Positions 23,967-35,123 of a stretch of DNA of 64,000 bases are shown here, piece by piece. A program made the translations under genes and the position numbers. The notes beneath the pieces are model-generated. The model saw only the letters and a program-made list of their open reading frames with translations. It was not told the origin of the DNA and did no database searches. The stretch comes from Ceratopteris richardii (lineage: Eukaryota; Streptophyta; Polypodiopsida; Polypodiales; Pteridaceae): assembly GCA_020310875.1 (NCBI GenBank), contig CM035406.1:228674512-228738511 (forward strand), in the 5' to 3' direction. How positions within the stretch are numbered: the first letter of the stretch is position 1; every line of letters starts with the position of its first letter.

Positions 23967-24718
23967 AATCCCACCTAGGAGTGATGTGGTGATCAAGTAG
24001 CTAGCACTCATGTATAAGGAAGTGCCAACCTATGTGGAAATCACTCCACATAAGGAAGTAAGCCCAAAGCTTTGCAGAAAGCTTCAAACTTCTCCCTAGG
24101 TAGAGCCTTCGGGAAAAGGTCTCCAATGTTTCCCCTTGGGATAAAACAAACCAAGTAGCTGGGTACCACTCAAGTAGCGAAAGATGCGTTTAACCACCTG
24201 CCAATGCTTGACTCCTAGGCAATGCATAAACCTGCTCATCTGTGAGATAGCAAACTGAATATCTGGCTAAGTAATGCATAAGTAAATCAGGCATCTAACA
24301 GCATGCTGATAGAGAAAAGCATCAAATGCATCTCCAGCATCATGAAGACTCAATCGTAAACCTGTCTCCATAGGAGTGGCAATAGGATTATAGTCCTCAA
24401 GGCCAAAACGGTGCAATAATGTGTCAATATATTTCATTTGACACAAATCCATTCCACCATCAACTTGCGTAAATTGAATGCCCAAATAGTGATGCAAATG
24501 CCCCAATCAGACATCTCAAATGAGGCATGCAAATCAGCAATATGCTTCTCAATAGGACCAGTGAGCAGCATGTCGTCAACATAGACAACAATGATCAGAA
24601 GCACGTCATTAGCATGCTTGACATATAAGGCACTTTCAGTGGGGTATATAGGCATGTATCTTCTCATACCAAGCACGTGGTGCTTGCTTTAAACCATATA
24701 ATGCCTTCTTTAACCTGC
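23967..24718 (-). pseudogene. Copia relic: RT end and RNase H end
   Basis: Minus-strand copia pol fragment. RT motifs KKALYGLKQAPRAW, VVYVDDMLLTGP and HYLGIQFTQVDGG lie at about 24270-24718. The RNase H end (KALPREKFEAFCKALGL) is near 24060-24110. It is a different copia lineage from copia-1. At its upstream side the RT reading meets the LTR edge of gypsy C near 24719, so C was inserted into this element. Broken, with several breaks. Confidence 0.75.
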
Positions 24719-24838
24719 TGGTGTAGCTCAGTGATGAGTAGCACCTCCTTTAATGTCAATCCGGGAAGACATGAGGATGGTATGAAGACCTCGAGCAAGT
24801 GAAGGCACAAATGTGTGAGTGAGAAGCACACTAACATG

Positions 24839-24869
24839 CACACACATACACACACACACACGCACACAC
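24839..24869 (+). repeat. (CA)n microsatellite in gypsy C LTR
   Basis: Interrupted CA dinucleotide run within the presumed R/U5 part of the LTR. Confidence 0.85.
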
Positions 24870-24974
24870 GGCAAGAACAAAGAGAGTAAGACAATGGAAT
24901 CACTTCTATTGCAACCAAGTTCTCATACAAGCTCAAAACTACAAGAAGCTACCCCAAAAATGAGCTCTCTAGCT

Positions 24975-24984
24975 CTATTTATAG
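24975..24984 (-). promoter_or_regulatory. TATA box in gypsy C LTR
   Basis: Minus strand CTATAAATAG, a strong plant TATA box. It divides the LTR into about 320 bp of U3 and about 230 bp of R/U5. Confidence 0.65.
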
Positions 24985-25303
24985 TTTTTGACTAGCTTTG
25001 GCCCTGTCCAGACCTAGTGTCCGGCCTAGTTAAAAATTAGGTTCCAGGGCTTATTTGAGGGCTCAAACAAGGTCTAAAAAATAGGAAAATTGGTAGGCAA
25101 CTACTTCTAAGGCTCCTCAAGCTCGAGGAATCCTCGGCTTGTACAAAATGGAGCTACAAAAAGGTGAAACTGGTATTTACAGGGGTTTTTAGTGATGAGA
25201 ATCACTTTTAAATGGTGTAAGGGTTTTGAAAAAAATAAAGGGTTGCCTTAGTGCTAGATCTGCGTGTATGCTCGTACTTGCCTCTTCTCGTATACTGCCA
25301 ACA

Positions 25304-25320
25304 CTCTCCCGCCCCCTAGC
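25304..25320 (-). other. Polypurine tract of gypsy C
   Basis: Minus strand AGGGGGCGGGAGAG directly before the LTR start TGTTGG. Element B has the very similar GAGGGGGAGAG before TGTTGC, supporting family membership. Confidence 0.75.
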
Positions 25321-25486
25321 GTCTGTCGCCTCTGACAGACCTTTGATCTGCGGTTTGGTCAATATAGTCCTGGAGAATGTCAGCTGCCACATCATGTTCT
25401 TTGATTCGCAGCCCTCGGATCAGGTCTCTCTGAAGGGTATCCCAATTGACTGCGCCCGATATGTCCAGTTGTGGCGTTGTGTAGAG

Positions 25487-28400
25487 TTATGAGTGCATCG
25501 TTTGTTCGCATGCACAGAGGTGTAACAAATGGGTGGGCCTTGGTGCGAACACCTCTGAGTGTGCTTCCCAGAACCCTGTGGTGAACATATCATCGAAAGT
25601 TTGCTTATAGCAGGCAGGGAGATATCTGATGCGTGCGTGCCATGCATAAGCAACGCGTATGCTCAGGGTGGTGCTCATATCATATAGCAGGTCATAATTA
25701 CCATTAACAAACCCAGGAATCGGAGGTTGAATATGACATACATTGCGGAAAGTTTTGAGCACAACCTGCATCGTATCGAATATCTTGAGCATCATCTGGG
25801 CAGCTACATCTGGCATGGGGTGGAGGCGTGGCATCCAATGTCTGATGGTTGCTATCATGTATGATACTGTGGGGGTGCCAGTTGGGGGTGCAATGGCGGG
25901 GTAATTGAGCCATTCTCTACAGTTTACATTGTTCTGAACCTTGATGGCGAAGGCTTTCCATGATCTTCTTCTTTGTACTGGCCCATAACAAGGGTTATAC
26001 TTCAAATGCATGGGAGCGTGATCCCATGTTCTAAGCATTTCCGGGTATGTTTCAAGTAATCTTTGCCTCCAAGTAGGTTGGAATATCGCCCCTTTTCGGG
26101 CTGCCTCTGGTATATCTTCTGGTTCGAACTGGGTGGCGAAAGTAGGGCACTTGTTGGTGACTCTTTTGATCTCTGTGTTGTAGTCGGCCAACAATACAAA
26201 ATATGGTTTATATTGTAATTCTGAGCTCGTGATGAGTCGTCTAGGAGCAAGGTGCCTGAAATACTCAGATTGAAGTATGGTTTCCTCAATGGCCTTCATT
26301 GCTAGCATCTGAGTGGAGACACGTTCCTGATGAGTTTTCCCCATTTCTTCTACTTGTTTCATCCAGGCTGATGGGGGTTCCTCATAGGTATCTTGCCCTT
26401 CCTCCGTGATTCGTCCTCCTGGAAGTGGTTGAGGCTCATAGTTCTCTTCAAATGCTTCCTCCACTGGAATAATAACTGCTTCTTCTTCTATGGGTTGCTC
26501 AGGTGGGGAAGGAGGTCGTTCATATTGTAACAACTTGATTTTCAACTCTGCAATCTGTTGCCGTAGCTCAAGTACCTCATTGTTCGTTGAAGGTTCAGGT
26601 TCTGGCGAAGTAGCGGCATCGACCGTCTCTTTAGGTGTGGGTTGGTGTGTTGTCGGTACTTTGGATCCTTGTAATTCCTTTATCTGATCTGCCAACTGAT
26701 CATGGGCTTCCAAGAGGGTTGCATAACCTTCTAAAATCTGTTGAATATGCTTTGAGGGGACAGCTAGGAATTTTGCAGGGTCTATAGGTGCTCCCGGGGT
26801 GTTTTCCATGGCCGCTTCTAGGTTCTCCTGGTTTTGTTGTTGTAGCCTTTGGTTCTCTTCTTGAGCCGCTGCTAGATGACGACGTAGTAGGGCCATGTTG
26901 CGTTGAAGTCTCGCATTGCGGCATTTGTTCTCTGAGTTGTTCGTCCATAGCTTTTCCTGTCTCTGCATACTTAGCTTCAAGTTCTATCTTCAATTGTTGG
27001 AGGTCAGTCACCTGGTGTTGTAGTGCTGTATTACCTAGTTCCAAGGCATCGACTCGTGCCTGGAGTTGAGCCGAGAGATTGCACAGCTCTAAGTTATTTT
27101 CCTCCAATAACTTATATTCTTGCTTCAGTTGAGTGGCCGCTTCCACCATGGTATCTAGTGCATTACTAAATGATGTGGGTGCATGGGTAGATGTGGAACA
27201 TGCAACGGGTCGGGAAATGGGAAAGGGAACAGTGGATGACGTGCCTATGAGTGAAGTGAGATGTGATGATAGTGGAACAGACGTGGTGGTGGGTGCTCCT
27301 GTGGATGGTGAAATATCCATGGGATCGGATGTGATAGTGTGTGAAGTGTGAATTGTGAACACGGGAACGGTAGGTGGTGTGTTAGTGGTGGCAGTGAATG
27401 TGGGGGAGTGGGGTTGGGAAAGGGACTTCTTATTATAGTTCTCAACCTGTTGGAGTATATTTACAAGGTTTGTCCAGAATGACGGTTGTGTGACTTGGGT
27501 TAAGCCTGAGGCAGTTACAAGGGAAGTGGTGGATAGGGTTTGGGAGAGGGGAATTGTGTGGGTGAATGGAAAAGGATGGGACACGGTCTGGCTAGTGGCA
27601 AGTGGTTGTCCAAGGGCGGATAGATAGGAAGGGTGACCTATTATGGTTTGATCAGTGGCAGGATGACCGGTGTGAGGTTCAAAAATTTGGGCGGAAGTGA
27701 TAAATGTGGGTAAAGGGAAGGATGTAAAAACGGAGGTGTGTACAATGGTTTCATGTTGGGTGGATATCGGTTGTTCAGAAAGACTAGTGGAGAAGGGTTC
27801 TAAGGGTTGAATGGGAGGTGACGGTGGAGATGGTACCTGTGTATTTACATCTTGTTCGTCAGTGGGACTTGGGCTAGTCATGTGAACATCCTCTGAAATT
27901 GTGGTAGGCAAGGCAGTAGACACTTCCATTTGAATCATTTTTCCCCGTCGTGGCCGTGTATCAATCCTTCGTTGATCATAGGTAGGGTTCTCCAAATAGA
28001 TCATAGTCCTCAATGCTTCCCCGATCCCACATGTGTCCGCCAATAGATTCAATGATTCAACAAAATGTGAGTCTACATTCTCGGCTTGAAGCATTTGGTT
28101 CACTAGAGCTCTATTCGCCTCTTCTGTCATCTTATGTCTTCTCTGTACCTGCTTGATTGTCTTGTATAGCCGTTTGAGTTGTGCTGTGTAGGCAGGGGCC
28201 TCCTCTTCACTCTCCTCTGGTTCATCTCCCCGTTCTTCTTCCTGATTTTGTGTGCTTGGATCATGAGGATGTTGTGCCTCTCCTTCCCAATGTACCCTGC
28301 TTGCCTCGCCCTGTGGCTATTCTCTGTGGAATGATGATCCCGGATCGGCATTGTCAGGAAAATCTTCACTATCAGATAAGTGGGCCGTCTGTAGGAATCT

Positions 28401-28908
28401 TTCAAAATCGAAATTGGGATCCTCAGTTAAGGTGGCCATAGATGCAAACTCGGCATCGGTCGGTAGTGGATGGGCGGATGGAGTGGGCTATACCATGCCC
28501 CCTGATTGAGTTCCTTGGAGATGTACCGTGAAAGGTGCTACATGGGCTTCTTCTCTAGGGGGAGCCTCGGCTGTGGCCTCGTGAGGGATCATGACCTGGG
28601 AGAGTGATCCACGCATTCGTTTCGCAGGTTGATTCCCTGACTTCCGCCCCTTGGAAAACTCCAGTTGTGAATATTTAAGGGCCCTGGCTATTGGCACGTC
28701 ATATGCAAGACATCTATAAATAATTCTGGTAATCGCACAGCAGCCATGTAATGTATGCTTCCTCACACCCCGCTTGCCTCCTTCATACAATTGATCCAGT
28801 ATCCATACAGGCATCTTAATTGGCAAGCTTCCAGTCTCTGCTAAATATAATCCATACCATATTTTCTTGTGAGGTTGGGTAAAGCGGTCTTGAGCTGGAA
28901 ATGCGAAG
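25487..28908 (-). pseudogene. Third ORF of gypsy C, middle and C-terminal parts
   Basis: Unrecognised protein, homologous to element B's third ORF. Nearest the insertion is a helical segment (QHFAFPAQDRFTQPHKKIW, compare QHFCFPNMHRYTAPQKI in B). Then comes a Ser/Thr/Pro-rich stretch of about 230 residues (about 27150-27900) absent from B, and a coiled coil (NMALLRRHLAAAQEENQRLQ). The conserved C-terminal domain includes NPCYGPVQRRR, EWLNYPAIAPP, YMIATIRHWM and YLPACYKQTFDDMFTTGFWE. No catalytic motif, signal peptide or confident membrane span is seen. Its position after pol equals that of env-like ORFs in Athila-type elements; function unknown. Confidence 0.7.
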
Positions 28909-28976
28909 TGTTGTGCAATAGAACGAAGATTACGACCACCACAAGCTTGAGAGATGACTCTCCTCCCAACCAAATG

Positions 28977-28990
28977 CCTCTATATATAGC
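28977..28990 (-). promoter_or_regulatory. TATA box in LARD 3' LTR
   Basis: Minus strand GCTATATATAGAGG. The same sequence is at 35187-35200 in the 5' LTR, where it would drive element RNA. Confidence 0.6.
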
Positions 28991-29129
28991 TCTCTCCAGA
29001 GGACTACCATCTTGGGCAGGTGAATGCTAATCATCCAAGTGTCAGCCATGTAACTACATGTGCGCCAAGTGTCCAGTGGATGCTTCTAGAAGGTTCTAGA
29101 GCTCTTTGGGCAAAATACTCTTCCCATGT

Positions 29130-29200
29130 ACCTCATGGGGATTGAACCCAAGACCTCGTCCTTCACATCCTTGAGACTTAACCATTAGGCTAAGTGAATT
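29130..29200 (-). promoter_or_regulatory. tRNA-like Pol III promoter in LARD 3' LTR
   Basis: On the minus strand an A-box match TAGCCTAATGG (29182-29192) is followed after 33 bases by a B-box match GGTTCAATCC (29139-29148). The B box sits in a T-arm-like hairpin, TGGG-TTCAATC-CCCA. Both boxes are in the element's own sense. No full cloverleaf is evident, so this looks like a tRNA-derived (SINE-type) head rather than a tRNA gene. Confidence 0.6.
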
Positions 29201-29340
29201 ACTTGGTTACAAGAGTAAATGACCTCCTAGTAAGTCTAAACTTGAGATCTTTGGGCATACACACGGATGACCAAACGGTGTCCGATTTCAGATCTGTCTG
29301 AACCGGCTAGACCCTTGAATCATAGACTTACTTTATTACA

Positions 29341-29355
29341 TTCTTCCCCCCTTGG
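29341..29355 (-). other. Polypurine tract of LARD-like element
   Basis: Minus strand CCAAGGGGGGAAGAA immediately before the LTR start TGTAATAAAG. Confidence 0.8.
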
Positions 29356-29360
29356 AAAAG

Positions 29361-32300
29361 ATTTTCGTCCTCGAAAATAGAGCTATATACATACTGTAGG
29401 CAACCCCCGAGCCTCATGTTCTAAAACTGGAAGAACATGGTCATGTTCTAGAACTGGAAGAACATGTCTCATCTCTGTGGTGGCATCCTTGCCCAAATGA
29501 TTCAAAACACTATCTGGTTTTGCACTTTGATGAACAGGACAAAGTACAAACTAGTGAAGAATAATAAGGGTGGATCTAATGACATCCTTAGCTAATTCAC
29601 AGTTTCTGGATGTGCGATATAGGCACAAACATGTGAACTAGGTGGATTCAAATTACTAGTCCATTTCTAGGCATAACTGGTGCATGGGCTTAGTAATGAA
29701 GGTGGGATTCTTATCCCTTGCAAGACTTTAAGAATTCTTGATTCACTTGAATTTGTTTTGGAGAACTTGAAGTTTGATTGTCCCATACATCTAACTTTAG
29801 ATGTCTGTACAATGGTTTACTTTTATCTAACAGTTACTTGATTTTTTCTACCCGACTAGAGGACTACTTTGTCCCAATGAGTTGAAAAAATCCTATGTAA
29901 ACTGTAGGAGAAAGTTTACCATTTCGGTGGGATCAATCGTACTAACTTCACCAATTCAAATTCAAAATGAAAATTGTCCAACTTAGGACACTTTTCTCAA
30001 AGACTTTTAACTGAAAGTTCTTGGGAATTGTCAATCTGATGAGCAATTCCTAACTTCCCTATTCTAGAGTATACTAGACTCCAGGAAATCATTTATGCTA
30101 TAACTTGAAGCAAACTCAAATGAATAAGTCCACTTAGACTTATCATCTTTTGAAGATTGAAAAGGTTCTTGTACATAACATCTATCTAGGACGTTCAAGT
30201 TAGTTATTTTATTCTAACCGGCTAACCCTGGTCTTTTGCAAAAGGAATCAGATACCATATCTGAGCCAATTCCAAAAGATTTGGAAAGCGGAAAGAAATA
30301 ACTAAGACTCTGTACAACCAATTCAAACTTCGAACATACATAAACTTGCTATGAATCAAAGTCTAGTTGACTCAGGACTTTAACTTTTCAACGATCAATT
30401 TTAACAGGGATTTGAAGCATTTTCTTTATCTTTAAGAGAAATAAGCTGGATTCTCAAAAAGATTCAAAGAAAATCAAAAACATCATCCAACCACAAGATA
30501 CTAGTGTGGTAACCAACATCAGTGTGTCGACCCACTGAGGTTGTATCGATGAGTTTAGTTTTCAAATAATGGTTCACTTGAGACTAAGTTCATATCACAT
30601 TCAGTCTTTTTGACTCCTAATCGTGAATGCAATTCTTGTGCATTTCTTTGAGTCTAAAAGAGTGAATTTTATCAAGTTACACTAGGAACTTGATGCTTGA
30701 CTTAGTCAATTAAATCTTTAGTTGAAAAGATCAACTCAAAATCAAAGTCTAACTTCTTTCAGAAATTTATCAAATATTTCTGATCAATAACACTTAAACT
30801 TGAAGTGTTCTATGAAGATCTTGGAAGTTACTTACTTCATATCTTCAGTTTCCTTAATCTTGAAGTTACCTTGAAGTATCGTAAGATACTACTTTCATCC
30901 TTTACGAATTAAACTTTTCCTTGAAGTCTTAATTCCCTTGAGGATGAAACCTAACTTCAAAATCCAAACTAGGACTAAAAGATAATCATCATCCCACGGT
31001 CCGATGTCCCATTCCATCTTTCCTACATCAATCTGAGTATAAAATCTGGTGTCCCATACCACCCTATTTTATATTCACATTAATGTGTGGGTGATTCTTA
31101 TCCTAAAGTCTAAACATCTCTTGATAGAGTACCTTATTTCTTCAATTCTTTTACAAGAATTGGAAGTTTCAGGCATTACCTCTAACTAGATTTTCCTAGG
31201 TTTTGATTCCTTCGCATGATCACCTCAGAATCATGTGCTTTGCCTTGGAAACTTGAAAACCTCTTGACAGAATATCAATTCTTCTTTACTGGGGTTTTCA
31301 AATGAAAACCAATCAGAATTCCAAGTTCTTGAATTTCTCAAATTCAAGTTCAATTGGTTATTCTTGACCAATTTTGTAGTGACAAGAGTTTATGACTTCT
31401 TGTCTTTAGATTCCTTTCTATACTGGTGCTTTTAGGTACCTATCTCGGCCGGGGCTTTTTACAGGAATCTCTCTACTGCCTTAGTCTAAGCATCCGCTCA
31501 TGCTTTCTGGATTTGTACCAAAATCCCTTTAAGGATAGGCAAACACTTATGTTTTACCTTCCACAGACTTAAGTACCATCTTCACGGTTGCAGACTACAT
31601 ATTTGGAATTCCTTCACTCTGTTCAGACTTAGAACAGCTTACTTTTTTTCACAATTTTCCATTGGATAAATGGAACTTGAGTGAATACTTCCTAAAGAAA
31701 ATTTTTATTGCCAATACTTGGGCAATCTACAGGGTAGTTCCAATCGCATATTACTTGGACAATCATGGCCAAGATTGATCAAGTCTGATTGATCCTTGCG
31801 ACAAAAATAAAGACTTAGTCTTTATCTTTAAGATCTCTTAAACTATCTTTAAGCTTCTTTGCTTACCTGCAGGATTTTTGGAGATCTTTCTCAAGTCCAA
31901 GCATACACTTATGCCTCTCAGATTCCAAAGCTAAGAATCTTTGATATACCTTTAGGTTATATCACAAATAGGACTTGAAATACCACTTCTAGTGGTTTGG
32001 GATGTCCGGGAACTACTTACTTATTGTTTAAAGAGTATGAAGAATTTCACTCTCAATACTTGAAAGAATGTCATTTCTTCAAAGACTTGAGATTCCTTCT
32101 AAGGAATAACTTGAGCAAATGATTCATCTTGGAATCTTTTGCAATATTAAAAGAACATTTGAAAGAAATTCTTTCAAATAATATCCAAAAAATTTACTGA
32201 TTCAATTGTATTCATTTCCTGAGTATCAAACTAGAGACAAAATATCACATTTTGGATATGGTTTCCCATTCCACTATGAAAGTTTAAGTTGAACTTTCAT

Positions 32301-33960
32301 TTATGTGATATCGACTTCTATTCTTGAGTTTGATACAAAACTCATTATTATTGGTCAATCTTCAGATGTTACTAGAGTCCTTTTAACATATTTCACCAAT
32401 CAAAATTATGTTTAAAGTCCAAGCATCTATTGATGATTGATCCAATAGTAATGTTACTGTGAACACAACTTTGAACTTTATAACTTGTTTAGGAGAAGTT
32501 CATGGATTGAAAATCCATTTCTTGGAACTTTCTACTCCTAAATGAAAAGTTCACACTTGCTTCAAGTCTTTAGGAACTTATATTATTTCCTAAAGACTGC
32601 TTAGCTAGTTGCATCATTTACCAGAGATGCAACTATAGAACCTAACATCCTTTTATTGACGTCAAGGATCAATTGATGTTGAGGTTTAACCTTTGATTTC
32701 CATCACCCCTTGGGATGAAATCAAATGAAAATTTATAAAAGATTGGTACCTTTATATCTTGGCAAAACATTTATATCCTAAAGAGGTTTTGCCTGCATCA
32801 TTCCTTGGACCTATCATATAATATGAATTTATGTGTATTTTGGGAAGAGTTCATGAATCAATTAAGATCCTCTACTTGGAACATCTACCTTCCCAAAAAT
32901 AAATTCATCTTAAACATGGTAGGAGAATGATCTCACATGAAATAGAAGGCTTGACTATTTCATATCTCAATTCCAAAAAGTTACTTACCGAGGTTTCATC
33001 ATGAGATACAAATCTTGAAACCACAAAGAAACTTCTTTAAACTTTTGAAATCTTCTAAATAGAAGAGTACTCAAGGAACTTGGAAATATAGTTGACGTTC
33101 TCATCCAACCTTGGGATGCTTGAGAAGTTACATAAAGTATGTAACTAATCAAGTAAAGCTTATCCGCATGACTTTCTAAGTACATCCAGGACTTAGGGTC
33201 ATCATACATCACAAAAGAGTTTGCAAGTAATTAAATTTTCTTGGTTATCAAGAAAATTTATTACTTAACTTTCTCCTAGTGCTTACTTATACCTAGCAAG
33301 ACATCTATCATACTTAATTGTCATTAAGTATTTGTCTTTGATAGAAGAGTATCGACTTGGGAAGAAATCGACTAATTACTTGAGTTGCAAACTAGAACTA
33401 GTATGTCTTTGCAACTAACTAGTCCTTGGTCTTCCCTAATGTCAAACTGCGAGCTTTATAAAGTAAGCTAAATACTAAGAGAGTACATTCTCATATCTAC
33501 TTGCAAACAGCATTCCATTCTTCCATGCAAATGCATGTATCTACATGCAAAAGCATATGCTCACATGCGTATGCATACATGTTCTTTGCATGCCCAAAAA
33601 ATAATACAACAATCATGCATGAGCTTGATGCACGATTTTTTCTTGTACTAAGAATGTATATCATGCAATCCTGATGCATGTATATCCTTTCCTTTGTCCT
33701 AATGCACTATGATATAAAAACATACCCTTGAGGTGCAATAGAAAACTTACTCAATGGAAAGGAAATATGTATTTAAACTACCAAAATACATTCTTTGATG
33801 CACAAGGATCTTTTTGAAATCAAGTCTTTCCTTAATGCAAACTAATGCTTGGAATGAGAAATGGATTAATTCATTATTCTAATCTAGACTTAATCAATTG
33901 AAATCTTGGCTATTTCAATGTGCATCTAGGACTAAGTGTAGAATAATGAAAACAAGATAA
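29361..33960 (-). repeat. Chain of short local inverted repeats (hairpins) filling the LARD interior
   Basis: Nearly every 30-100 bases a short sequence is followed by its own reverse complement after a loop of about 1-20 bases. Examples: 29361-29378 (7 bp), 31328-31348 (9 bp), 31807-31825 (8 bp), 32157-32179 (11 bp), 32276-32300 (9 bp), 32565-32598 (12 bp), 32606-32635 (9 bp), 32823-32908 (two stacked 10-bp stems), 32937-32963 (9 bp), 33225-33266 (18 bp with one bulge), 33383-33416 (9 bp). By hand I count about 40 perfect stems of 7 bp or more in about 4.5 kb. No protein is encoded. This suggests the RNA is highly structured. Confidence 0.75.
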
Positions 33961-34259
33961 ATCAAGCATTAAGGCCAAGCAAAAACTGGAAAATACTTAG
34001 CTCCACATAGAGCTACGTCCTTCCCTTGATCCTTTGGAAGAGTGATTCATCCTCTTGATCCTTGCAAGGAGCTATTCACCATTCTTGAAGCTTCCTCATC
34101 AAGAAATAGTCTTGGATGACTTGGTCCGTCGAGATCGACTAACTTAGGCCTCCGGATCTTCACTCCACAGCTCCAATTCCTTCAAGCTTTGCTCAATCTT
34201 TGATTCTCCTTGTTTGTTTCTTTGGCTAAAAGCAGAATACTTCTCGGGTTCGGCCTGCA

Positions 34260-34935
34260 ACAACTGATTTGGCTCCTTGGATGACTGAGAGTTGGGCTTG
34301 CACTTCAGCTCTGCTTACTGCTTTAGGAGACTCTGCTTTGCACTACAGAACAAGCAAATCCGGCTGGGTGCGTGGCTACGTGAGCCTCCTCCCAAAGAAC
34401 CCGTCTGAGTTCGATCCCTAGCAGACGCAGCGGGCACAGAAAGCTATTTTTTTATTTTATTCCTTTCTGAGATCTTCTGCAGCGCTCGGGTACAACAGAA
34501 GATGAATGAGATCTTTGGAGCGTGAATGCCCGTCGACGTGATGGATAGGCGATTGCCCTCTAGTTGGGGGGGAGGGGGTTCGAATCCCCTCTGCTTCACC
34601 AGAGAATATCACCTTTTAGATCTATAAATTTAGATCTACTTCAGCGCCGGCTCTGATCAATTTGCTCTGCTGCGTATATATCTTCACGCGGTCGATGATG
34701 CTCTTCTAGATAGAGAAGCGTGCTCCAATCGGGGGGACGGGGGTTCGATCACCCTCTGCTTCACCAAAAATATTATCTTTTGGATCTTCTTCGATGAAGC
34801 CTCCTTCAACGAACTGATGATCTATAGAGATCTGCTCCTTAAAGGATATCACGACCGGCGCTTCTCTTCGTAGATAAGGAAGCGCCCTCTCAACAGAGGG
34901 GCGGGAGTTCGATTCCCTCGCCCAATACTTCAGAG
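34260..34935 (+). repeat. Four diverged ~165-bp tandem units with tRNA T-arm look-alikes
   Basis: T-arm-like motifs GTTCGAT or GTTCGAA recur at about 34409, 34578, 34743 and 34908, a spacing of 165-169 bases, with other shared words around them (AATATCACCTTTTAGATCT versus AATATTATCTTTTGGATCT). Two units continue CCCTCTGCTTCACCA, the layout of a tRNA 3' end including CCA. The motifs read on the + strand, antisense to the element, so the element RNA holds TGGTGAAGCAGAGGG-type complements of a tRNA 3' end, that is, primer-site look-alikes. Confidence 0.6.
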
Positions 34936-35110
34936 ATGATATACTCATTTTAGTACTCTTTTGCTCTAAGCTAAAGCATAAGAATGATAGCGGCACGCAT
35001 CTCTAGACAGCTGCGAGGAGAGATTCGAAAGAGATCAAGACATCCACGAGCGAAATGATGAGCAAGATGATGGTGAGCCTATCAAGGTCTCCATGGAAGC
35101 TCAACCTTGA

Positions 35111-35122
35111 GCTCTGATACCA
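35111..35122 (-). other. Primer-binding site of LARD-like element (tRNA-iMet)
   Basis: Minus strand TGGTATCAGAGC one base inside the 5' LTR, complementary to initiator tRNA-Met, as in the copia elements of this window. Confidence 0.9.
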
Positions 35123-35123
35123 A

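Larger units (their letters stand above)
24719..25303 (-). repeat. 3' LTR of gypsy C
   Basis: About 585 bp. On the minus strand it begins TGTTGGCAGTATACGAGAAG right after a purine tract. The other edge, near 24719, is placed where copia RT similarity stops (…GCTACACCA). It contains a TATA box and a CA/TG microsatellite. The left edge is approximate because the partner LTR is outside the window. Confidence 0.7.
28914..29340 (-). repeat. 3' LTR of LARD-like element
   Basis: 427 bp. Minus strand begins TGTAATAAAGTAAG and ends CGTTCTATTGCA. Nearly identical to 35124-35550 (about 2 differences). Confidence 0.95.

Noticed and set aside
25226-28441. Plus-strand open frames opposite gypsy C's third ORF
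   Set aside because: They are antisense to a region with clear homology to element B's third ORF and show no domain of their own.
29130-29200. A genuine tRNA gene
   Set aside because: A and B boxes are present, but no complete acceptor stem or clean anticodon arm can be drawn, and the sequence is part of a duplicated LTR.
29361-33960. MicroRNA precursors
   Set aside because: Individual stems are mostly under 12 bp with short loops, too short for a plant miRNA duplex. The density over kilobases points to global structure instead.
34560-34770. Functional tRNA or tmRNA-like genes
   Set aside because: T-arms and CCA-like ends are present, but no matching 5' acceptor strand or D-arm was found; better explained as tandem units or primer-site look-alikes.
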